Source: Plenodomus lindquistii (Eukaryota; Ascomycota; Dothideomycetes; Pleosporales; Leptosphaeriaceae). From it: 64,000 nt of DNA. Under the pieces are notes generated by a model. It worked only from the letters and a program-made list of their open reading frames with translations, made no database searches and was not told the DNA's origin. Shown in pieces: positions 20,443-29,683 of the stretch (its first letter is position 1; each line of letters begins with the position of its first letter). Made by a program: the position numbers and the translations under genes. The stretch is taken from positions 434,001 through 498,000 of the forward strand of contig JANUWI010000019.1 of NCBI GenBank assembly GCA_025504975.1. Reading direction: 5' to 3'.

Positions 20443-22856
20443 TCACGCTATGCCCAGGTCTGCTATGGCCTTTGCGTAGCTATCCCAATCGGTCAATGCA
20501 CCCAGGGCACGGCGCTCATGTGCGTTGAGGAGCGTGAGGCCGTAGATGTAGCTTGCGTTGACCCATCCGAATCTAGAGTTTGTTAGCAAGCCATCCAATA
20601 TACTTGAGCCAAGTTGAAGATAACAAAGGAATGACTTACCCTTCACGAGGAACACCCTTGAAATCGCTCCCCTGGTTCCCATATTCTGCCTCGACTTTAT
20701 GCGGATCAATCTTCCTCGTAACATCATACTTCTCCACAACCACGCCGTTGAAGTCCACAAATGCCTTTGTCACCATGAACAACCAGCGATATGCCAATCG
20801 CTGCGCCTCGGCATCATACCCATACCGCTGCATACCGACCCAGGCGAGAATCTGCTGAGGCGCCCAGCCAAACGGATAATCCCACTGGCGATTCGGGCGA
20901 TCGAGGCCAGTCTTGCCACGGGACTTTTCAGTACCAGATACAAGGCCACCAAAGACTTCGAGCTTGGGCAACGCCTTCTCCATAAGAATACTAGCCTGTC
21001 GTGGTGTGGCGAGACCAGACCACATGGGCCAGAAAGTGGTGGCACTTTCGTACCCAGTGCGCTCCTGCTTGACGGTGTTGTAGTCAAAGTACATGCCCGC
21101 TTCCTCGTCCCAGAGGTACTTGTCCACCTGCTGGCGGCGTCTTCTAGCCCGGCGCTCCCAGGTGGCGGATTTCTCAACTTGGCCGGGCTTCATGTCACCT
21201 GTGCAGAATTCGGCAGGGATTTCCAGTGCATCGTTAAAGTGGTTGCGGATGCAACGGCCAATGTCGACTTCGTACTTGTAGAGCAGCGCATTGACATCGA
21301 CGACGGCGAGGTCAGCGGCGACCTTTTCAAGACGGTAGGAGGTGTCGTGGCCAGACTCGCGGACTGCACGGTCGTGAAGGAAGTAGTTGTCGAGTTCAGG
21401 TTCGTGGACGCGACGGTAATTGTAGGCGTCGACGAATTGTTCAAAAGTCATGCCGTGCTTCTTGGCATACGGCTCAAGAACGTGCGTGAAGTGGGTTGCT
21501 TCGGTCTCAGGTGGTACGCCCAAGCCACCAGGTCGGTATCTGGTCAGACCAGTGACGGGATCCAGACGAGGGGCCGACATCCACACCGAGTGGTATTCTT
21601 TGATGGCAGCAAGGATTGCCTGGCGCAGGAACTCGAGAGCACCCGGCTCGTGCTTGATACGTTCGTAGCAACGGAGTGCCATGTCGGTCAAGAAGGGGGG
21701 TTGTGAGCGACAGAGGTAGTAGGTTCGATTTGCGTTGAGAATCTTGTTGTAGTGCTTGATGCAAAAACAAAAGTGGATGACCATGGACTTGACCAAGTCG
21801 ACACGGTCGTTGATGAGCAGGCCCAGCGACTCCATGTAGCTGTCCCAGCCGTACAGCTCGTTGAAGCGACCGCCAGGAACGACAAAAGGCAGACCTCGCA
21901 GGTCCTTCTTCTTGGTCTTTGGGTCGATCCATTCTTCCATGGCAATTGCGAGCAGGCCAGGGGCCTTGTTCAGATCGCGAACGTACTCCTCATTGTCACA
22001 GTCCTTGGCCAGCCAGACCACGTCCAGGCGCATCTCGGGATGTTCTCTCGCAATGCGACTGTAGTATTCATGCTGCTCCGGCGCGCCATGAGGGATGTAT
22101 ATGCGGGGACGTGGGTCGTCTGTCCAGTCCTTGGGGTCCCTGCCGACTTTGGCAATGTTGGAGCCATCGATGCGTCGCGTCAGGCCGTCCCAGAAGGAGT
22201 GTTGGATGAGGCGATTGAGGCGGTTGACGGGATTCTCGTTTAGACGGGCTTCGTCAAGAACGATAGTCTTGCGGCCGTAGTCTTGGGCGAGGGTGAGCTC
22301 TTGGAGCAGATTGGACAGCATGTAGGTGCCCCGAACGTCGAATTTGTTGTAGGCATTGGAGCCGAGTGTGCCAAGGGATATGACCTGTTTTCAGTCAGCT
22401 ATGCTGGGCGTGTGTGCAGCGAGGCGGTATTGTACCTTTGGGCCCTTGTCGTCGATGGTGATCTGGCAATTGGAGTCGGAGTCCTCTCGAGCGAGGAGCG
22501 TCTTCAGGGTGGGCTCCACCTGGACGAGGAAGCGGCGAGGCTGGGCAGAGACCTCGTCTGGCGTGTGTTAGCATGGCAGTCGTGGTGCCTGGCGTCGAGG
22601 GACGTACCGTGGCTGATGCGGCGGCCCTGGGGAAAGCCCTCGGTGATTGGAGCATTGCGGCCAGAGTGTTCGAGGTTCTGCGGCGGGTCAGTGCCAGCAC
22701 GCCATTGGGCATTGGGGAGCTGGGGCAGCGTACGGCCGAGTAGGTGCGGGCGCGGATGTGCTTGCGCGAGTGGCTTTCTCCGTAGTAGACGGCGGGGGTA
22801 GCGTAGGGATCGAGCGCGGTCGAGGTTCGGCGGGGCTTGGAATATTGCGAGCTCAT
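20443..22856 (-). CDS. NTH1: Neutral trehalase
   Basis: Five exons (22856-22734, 22677-22608, 22557-22436, 22384-20640, 20572-20443) encode 729 residues. Introns are 56, 50, 51 and 67 bp, all GTA donors with AG acceptors. Trehalase signatures are present: PGGRFNELYGWDSY (about 275-288) and QWDYPFGWAPQ (about 605-615). An N-terminal RRTS (residues 9-12) fits a protein kinase A site, and DSDSNCQITIDD (about 92-103) matches the calcium-binding loop of regulated neutral trehalases. The enzyme hydrolyses cytosolic trehalose to two glucoses, used in spore germination and stress recovery. No signal peptide, unlike acid trehalase. Family knowledge: activation by cAMP/PKA and 14-3-3 proteins. Confidence 0.96.
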
Positions 22857-24144
22857 GCTATGGGGGACAATGGGCGTGGACAGGCGGCGGTGCGTGCGGT
22901 GCTCAATTGCGTAGGGGACGTGTGGGCGTGCGAGTGCGAGTTGTGGCTGCTATGGTGCTGCCACCGGAGTTAGCGGGCTGCTGTGGTCGAGGGACCCGCC
23001 GAGAGCATGCGAACCTGCCGAATGAGCTGTTGGGGAAGGGAGGCGGAGAGTGTGCAAGGCAAGGTGTCACGGGACAACGGACTGTGGATGCTAGGTAGGA
23101 CGGGTGTAGAGAGGCAGAGGGTCGTCGGTGGTGGTGTGGAAGACAAGGGAAGACGCTTTACTCCACCCAGCGTCAGTGTGTGGAGCTGCTCGTCAGGCAG
23201 GTGGGCAGGTGGGCAGGTCCTCCGACGGCTGCTTCTAGATGCGCTCGCCATGGCAGCAAGACATCGCTGGCAATGGCGGAAAGGGCAGCGAGGCGGTGAA
23301 TGGCAACCAAGTGCATCATGCATCAACTCGGCATCCTCTCCTCTTCCCGCCCGCCACCCTGCGCTTGTGCTACGTACCTGCCTCCAGAGACCCGCGCCTG
23401 CCTGCCTCGACGACCATCGCGACTTCCTCCCCGCCGACCCACAACGACGTCACCCGCTGCCGTTTCATCCCAACAGCACCACCGTCTGCTCCACATGCAA
23501 CAAATTGTCGTCTTGACCTCTCAATGCCTCTCCGTGTCCAACATTCTGTTGCGCACATGTACAGCCTCGGCTCCGCTGCATGACCCATGGACAATCTCCT
23601 GCAATGTGACTGGCACGGCTATCGGGTCACGCGCATCTCACCGTCAGCTCGCATCAACAGATGAACAGCTTGCAGCATCCCCCCACGCTCCAAATCAAAA
23701 TCAAAAGCACCTGCCAACGCCATCGTGACCTTGAAATCTTCGCAACTAGCTGAGCGACGATGCTACATGCTGGTGGCATCTTGAATAATGCTCTCGTCGC
23801 TCTGACACAGCTCGAACAAAGGCCAGGCAAAATTGGCTAGCTGTGTCCGTGCTGAGCACGTGTCAAAGCCCCAGTCTATGTACCGGCTCTCCAACATGAC
23901 AGGCCGGGTGATGCACAAGAACCTCTGAATTCTATCCGAAAACTTCGACTCCACCGAGGTGGCTCCATGATAACCAAATTAAACACTACAGGCCGTGATC
24001 GTGACATGAGAAAAAAGCTGTGTGGGTAGCAGACATGCAAACAGCTACCACAATGCTGACCAGTCCAGGTGAGCTTCCCAAACGCCTTCGCTAAAAAATA
24101 TACGACAAGAAAAACAACACGGCTGTGAGTGCGCCAACATATTT
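22857..24144. other. Trehalase promoter region
   Basis: 1.3 kb upstream of trehalase, reaching the stop of the next minus-strand gene. G/C-rich with purine tracts; no further coding content was recognised. Confidence 0.5.
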
Positions 24145-24681
24145 TCAAGTCCTGGATGGTTTCATCAGGCTCAACCGCTTCTTTCCAAAGTCTCTGCAGC
24201 TTCGTCTCCCTCCGGCTTGGATCTCTTGGACATCCAAGTCACCCTGCGTATCCGACTCTGACTGGACGTATTCCGCATCGTTGCTTGATGCGCTAGAGTC
24301 GGTACTGACGCTTCTCCGTTCGCTCATCGATGTGGTTGTCCATGGTAGTGGCTGCTGCATCGCGAGGAAGCCCGAGGCAAAGCAACCACCGTAGGCTTCT
24401 AATGCTTGTAGCGAAGCCTTTCTCCTCCTGATTGCAATACTCTGCTCATCCTCGTCCTCGTCACACTCGTAGTCGAAATTGTCCGTCTCTTTGCCAGACG
24501 TTTGGTCATGGTGCTTGCTTTGTTGCTGCTGCCTACTGTCAACTTCACTGCTCTTTGGTAGCAACAAGATGGCTAGACATACCTCTCGTGAAGGGCAGCT
24601 GTGCGCACGCAAGTTCTCTTCAGTCAGGTTCCCTTGTGTAGGGCCGGCTTTCTTTGGTCGAACGCTAAGGGTGCGAGTCAT
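24145..24681 (-). CDS. Small hypothetical protein, Ser/Asp/Glu-rich
   Basis: An open frame of 178 codons starts MTRTLSVRPKKAGPTQGNL. A stretch reading VCLAILLLPKSS is unlike the rest of this hydrophilic protein and coincides with a likely 54-bp in-frame intron (24582-24529: GTATGT donor, CAG acceptor). If spliced, the product is 160 residues. The remainder has an acidic run (YECDEDEDEQS), a basic RRRKAS phosphosite-like motif and a Ser-rich middle; likely disordered and possibly nuclear. No domain recognised. It is upstream of trehalase on the same strand; no functional link is implied. Confidence 0.6.
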   Translation of the reverse strand: MTRTLSVRPKKAGPTQGNLTEENLRAHSCPSREVCLAILLLPKSSEVDSRQQQQSKHHDQTSGKETDNFDYECDEDEDEQSIAIRRRKASLQALEAYGGCFASGFLAMQQPLPWTTTSMSERRSVSTDSSASSNDAEYVQSESDTQGDLDVQEIQAGGRRSCRDFGKKRLSLMKPSRT

Positions 24682-27634
24682 CTTGAGGATACTTGACTCT
24701 CTTGGTGGTGACGTGTGTGATGGGTAGCTATCGATGCTGGATGAGGTTGAGATTGCGAGTGCTTGATGGATAGTGAATGTCTATTGAGTCTGGAGTGCTA
24801 GTTTGGCCTGCATGTCGAACTCAACACTCATGGGATCCTCGAGGCTTATGTACAACACCCAAATCCACCACCTCAGCACGCCCCGCTGCCAGCTCACTTG
24901 CATCAAGACTCCAAGCTTGACGCCACGACTCCACAATTCGCAGAACCATTCGCAATCGTGGCTACCAACCTGGTAGATGCCTGCTCGTATTCCGCTTTAG
25001 TGCATGCCTATACTAAGCCGGATCAGCGCTTGCACCTCTTTAGCTCCCGTCGAACAGGCCCCCCGGCCGATCCAGCATGCGCCACGGCAATGGGGCTGGC
25101 TATCTTCCTTGCGCAAAGCCCGACAGCATGCTCAAATCGGCGTACAAAAGGGGAACAGGCCAATCACACTTCTCAGCCACCACACCGGGTCACCCGACCA
25201 ACCTGATAACCTTCGTTCAGGCCCTTCTTTTCGAAACTCGTTTGTGGTCGCCGACATGTCGCTTCCTTGACGCGCCTCAGCCGCAGAGGCCTCGTTATCA
25301 AATATAGCATGCAGCACGCTTGGAGCTTGTGGCTTTCACCTGTACCGGTATCCGGTCCGTTAACTTGGGCAGCTTCATCTTCTGACGGCGCGCCGTCACG
25401 ATGCGACCCACGGTACGAAGCGCTCACCCGCATACACTTGGAACTCCCAAGCTCCGAATACGTGCAAAGCAGAATTTGAAATCGGCTCACAAATCACGCG
25501 AGAACTGTCGACATTAGACTCGATATGCATCAAGACATCCATCCCTCGTTCTCGCTTCGATCCGATCTTGGGCCCCCCCAGAGGCCCAGCATCGCCGAAG
25601 AATGGGGTGCCAGCAATTGCAAGCACATGATTAGCGCAGAGTGCAGACGCCAAACAGGAACGTGTGTCCTAGGAACGACCACCTTGCACAAGGCTTGCAC
25701 TCTGAGCTCTGACGTGCAGCGCTAGCGCCGATCTAGACGATGATGCTCAGAGACACACGATTCTTCCGTACCGCGTGGAGCGACTCCACTCTGTGTTGCA
25801 CATGGCTGGCGATCACAGTCATGATGCATACAGATCTGCAGGAACTCATCTCCTCCATTGCCGCTTTGATTCAGGGCATTGATATGAAAGTGAGCCATGT
25901 GTGCGCCACTGGACCTTGCTGACGTTGCGGACCGAACCAAAGGTGACAGGCGCCTCGACCACCGGGGTGCACGATGCCCAGAGGGTCGAGTCGAGCTAAG
26001 CCAGCGTGAACCCCTGTTTGCACATCTAACATATTGACTGTCGCAAACCACTTGAGTTAGCAGAGGCTGCCATGACTCTAACGTTTAATACCACTGGCGG
26101 CGCGTAACTAGAGCCGTGCATTGGTCGATACCCTTGCAAATCCCTGCTAGCCTTCAACTGCTTGCAGCAGTCGATACAGTACACAGTATAAACTTCAATT
26201 TGGTCGCGCCCAATCAGTTTACTGGGTAAAGCTTAGCACGCCTGCCGTACCGCCGGATCATAGCAGTCCGCTCGAGGGAACGGCCGTCAATACTGGACGA
26301 GCCGAAGCTTGTCGGACTGAACCACTGTTCGTCATGACGAATTCGTATATGCACACCGAACGAACAAAGGCGCGGGGAGAAATTGTTTGGTACACCACAC
26401 AGCCCTATCTGCTCGCGCAGAGTATGCTTCTCTTCGCTACGGCTTCACAACCGTCTCCCCTACCCCCCAAATCCAACGTCTCCCCCATTTTCGCGCCCCA
26501 CACATACAACAACCTCGATTACAAAATCCCCCGCCAAGTCCATATAAGGCCGTATACGATAGCTCGGTCTTTTTGTCTTGGTGAACCAAAACCACAACGA
26601 CTCGACTCGACTCCTTCGCTCCTTCTACATACAGACCTGGAAAACGGCGCTACGATCGTATGTACCTGGCCCCGCGAGAGGGTCAAACAAAAATCGGTTC
26701 CAAATATACGACCCTTGTCGAGGATCTTGGGAAAATCCTACATGTAAGATGACGTCGCTAACCCTTGGTCAACAGCGAGATTTCGAAGGATTCGACAAAA
26801 GGTCCAGATGCAAGACTAGCTCCTTGGAATCAGATGAGTTGTGTGCATTTTCCGGATCGTGGGGATTTTCCCGGTCGTGAGGATTTCCCGGTCGTACAGA
26901 CATCATCCCATTATCCGAACCGTAGCGCAGGTAGGGTATGTAGATATGTACGTACGGTACGACGGCTATCGCGTCCTCCCCATCCATGGAAATGTAGGTA
27001 GAACATCCGCGGGCGAAGTCCTACATCTCACACCCCAACCCAGCAGCGACATCGCACGCCTCACACAGCACAGTCCGACACCACAGCAGCCCCTTACTCC
27101 CCCAAACCCCCACCCGGAACATGTCCCCTCCACCCCTCTCCACTCCTGCGCAAATCTCCCCTCCCCTCCCCTCCCTTGCCTCCTCCTCCTCCTCATCCTC
27201 CTCCCATTTCCGCCCCCACGACACACCCCAACCAACCCCTGTACATGTCCCCAACAGGCCACACCCCAGGCCACGCACGCACGACTCGTGCATAAGAACA
27301 AAAGAAAAGAAAAGAAAAAAAAAACGACACACAGACCGCAGGCCAGCCCCACAAAACCCAATACTCTGGTCGCCGGGCAAATCTGCCCGTGGCGGGTTAC
27401 AGTACAAGCAATCTAAGCAATCCATGTACAGTACATACATACTCTTACCTATCGTATCTGCGTGCGATGCGAGCCCATGAATCGTGGAATCGTAATCTAT
27501 ATGTGACGGTTACAAGTGGAATCCTTTTGCAGAATAAAGCAAATATATCTTGCGCGGACTCGGCTGTGGTGTGTACAGTAGGATGATGATTGTAGGAGGT
27601 AAGAGTGGAGATGGGATGGGATGCGAGGCTGATG

Positions 27635-27780
27635 TGCTGGGCTGGGCTGGGCTGGGGGTGCGGATCCTGGCGCTTGGGACGGGTGTGAGATCTGTGGGAT
27701 GGGATCGGGATCGGGATCGGAATAGGGGGTGTGAAATCTGGTGGACGGTGGGTTGGGTTGTGGTTGGGTCGGGGGCGGTG
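27635..27780 (+). repeat. G-rich simple sequence
   Basis: (GGGCT)n at about 27637-27656, (GGGATC)n at about 27698-27720 and GGGTTGGG-type runs at 27750-27780. Repeated runs of three or more G could form quadruplexes; this is inferred from base composition. Confidence 0.6.
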
Positions 27781-28634
27781 AGATCTGGCGATCTTGCGGT
27801 AGTTATGTTGGGTTGTGTTGGGCTGGGGGAGTACGTAAGGGTGAGGAAGGGGGTGAGAGTGTGCGGTGGTGTTGGTGGGCTTGAGGGAGGTTTACGAGGC
27901 TAAGGTTGTGGTGTTGGGTGGGCACCTTGGATGTGTCTTCCCACCTACAGTCATCTCCAGGTACTGTTTATGATGCGCGCTCATGGTAGACGGATTCAAC
28001 CATCGTATTGCTGCAGCGTTTGTGCGATTGCGCATGATGAACTCGGCGATGTTCTACTCTTTTCCAACATCAAAAGCCTGTGGAAAACTTACTACGCGAG
28101 TAAGTGTATGGTACAAGTACATTCCGATCCTCACGTCGACTCATTTTTACCTGGTTCTGTACGGGGATATTTCTGGTGTGGTGTTTTCTTGGATGGGTGA
28201 ACTATGCAGACACCAAGGGCACACGACGCAATGGATCTGGTGCATGCGTTGGGGAATGTTAGGTTAGGATTTACATGCAGCGCGGAGTTATTCGAACGTG
28301 GGGTTTCGCTGGGATGGAGGTAGTGTACTACAGTATGTGATGTTTGGGAAGGGTTCAACATGATAGTGTGGATACTGTGGTGTAGTATGGAGTATTTGAC
28401 AAGGTATGAGTGTCTGCTGAGAGACGAAGATAGAGCTCGAGAGGAAGTGAAGCACCGCCCACACTCACCACCACCGCGCATCGCAATTCTTCATCCTTCC
28501 ATCATTGCCCGAGATATCCCGAACATCATTCCCCGAAACATGTACATCTTGCGCAAATGGAATACGGGATAAGTCGTGACACTACTCTCGTGTTCTGATC
28601 TTGGGAAGTGGTGTGGTACTCCTCAACGATTAAC

Positions 28635-28679
28635 CCGTGGTGTGACACCAAACCGGGTAAATGCAGCATCACACCACGG
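28635..28679. repeat. Inverted repeat, 11-bp perfect arms
   Basis: CCGTGGTGTGA (28635-28645) and TCACACCACGG (28669-28679) are perfect reverse complements with a 23-base spacer. It lies about 300 bp before the start of a small gene; could be a regulator site or a foldback remnant. Confidence 0.6.
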
Positions 28680-28983
28680 ATCACGGTATTCTGAGGCTAC
28701 GCGGTGGGAGTGGTAACGCCACTGCGATGCCACTGCGACAACCGCGAAAGGATCTTTCGCATTCGTGCGGTGCAAAGAGAGGGATGGGGTGGTTTGGGTA
28801 TATATTCAGCACGGAGTACGGAGGAGTCTTCATCATCAATACGATCTACACATTCAGCATAAAGAACACTGCGATATTATCTACCACAACCACCATTACT
28901 AGTAGTGTCTTGAACAAACAATCTACAACCCACACCAACCACACTTCATCTCAACCTCCCGCGAGCCAACTCAAATCGCAAAC

Positions 28984-29253
28984 ATGGAACCCACACCCAC
29001 AGACCTAAACACCATTCAGACCGCCCACCGCTTCCACATCCCACACCCCAATCTACATCCACACCTCCCACACCTTCATCTCCCAATTCTACACCACAAA
29101 TCCAGCATTGCGCGCGGGAAGATGCCACATGTGCAGCAGTCGGAAGTGCAGGATGAGATGGAGACGCGGCGGGAAGACAGACATGGGGCGTTGAAGAGGC
29201 ATTTTGATAATTGGATGAGGGATGTTGTGGAGGTTTATGGGAGGGTGTATTAA
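28984..29253 (+). CDS. Small hypothetical protein (89 residues)
   Basis: An intronless 89-codon frame starting in a good context (GCAAACATGG) after an A/C-rich leader and a TATATA at about 28798. The N-terminal half is His/Pro-rich; the C-terminal half is charged and helical (for example RREDRHGALKRHFDNW). No family recognised. The leader and start context support it; length and lack of homology keep it tentative. Confidence 0.45.
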   Translation: MEPTPTDLNTIQTAHRFHIPHPNLHPHLPHLHLPILHHKSSIARGKMPHVQQSEVQDEMETRREDRHGALKRHFDNWMRDVVEVYGRVY

Positions 29254-29683
29254 GTGGGAAGGAAGGGGTGAGAAGAGGGGGGATGGGAGGGGGAAAGGAA
29301 TGCGGGGGATGGGTTGGGGAGAGGGGTATAAGGGGGTTTGAGGGGCTTGAGGGGGAAGAGGGAGTCGGTATGGGATGGGTGGTTGTGATTGTGGCGGGAG
29401 GAGTAATGGTATACCATGGGACGGATAAGGCGTTTGCGTGGATTTGGGATTTGGAAGATGAGATGGGATTCCATGAACTGATTGATGAATTATCTTGACT
29501 TTGAGTATGAATGATGAGGGATGGGGATGTGCGGCGGTGTTTGTAAGCGACAGTACTGTGACATTGGACGTTTCGCTCTATGGGCTGGAATACCAGTAGC
29601 GACCGGTCAGTAAGATGACGGACTATGCTGCACTAATGCCCGTTCCATGACGCCATACCTCCCGTAATGTCTGAGTCCCTCCA
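29254..29683. other. Convergent 3' spacer, G-rich
   Basis: About 430 bp between a plus-strand small gene and the coiled-coil gene; GGGA/GGGG-rich on the plus strand. Nothing else seen. Confidence 0.5.

Larger units (their letters stand above)
24682..28983. other. 4.3-kb stretch with no supported protein gene
   Basis: Open frames here are interrupted and low-complexity. Visible features: a 19-bp near-tandem repeat (GTGGGGATTTTCCCGGTC / GTGAGGATTTCCCGGTC) at about 26859-26895, a C/T-rich tract with (CCT)n at 27120-27210, a purine run of AAGAAAAGAAAAG type at 27297-27325, and G-rich sequence with CTGGG and GGGATC repeats at 27635-27780. A TATAAG at about 26543 followed by a pyrimidine-rich segment looks promoter-like. 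It could hold a non-coding transcript or an unrecognised gene. Confidence 0.5.

Noticed and set aside
20699..21706. 335-codon frame antisense to trehalase
   Set aside because: It is the mirror of a well-supported coding exon; long antisense frames arise from codon bias.
26841..27416. 191-codon open frame
   Set aside because: Made of Pro/Ser/His-rich low complexity from C-rich simple sequence; no gene signal.
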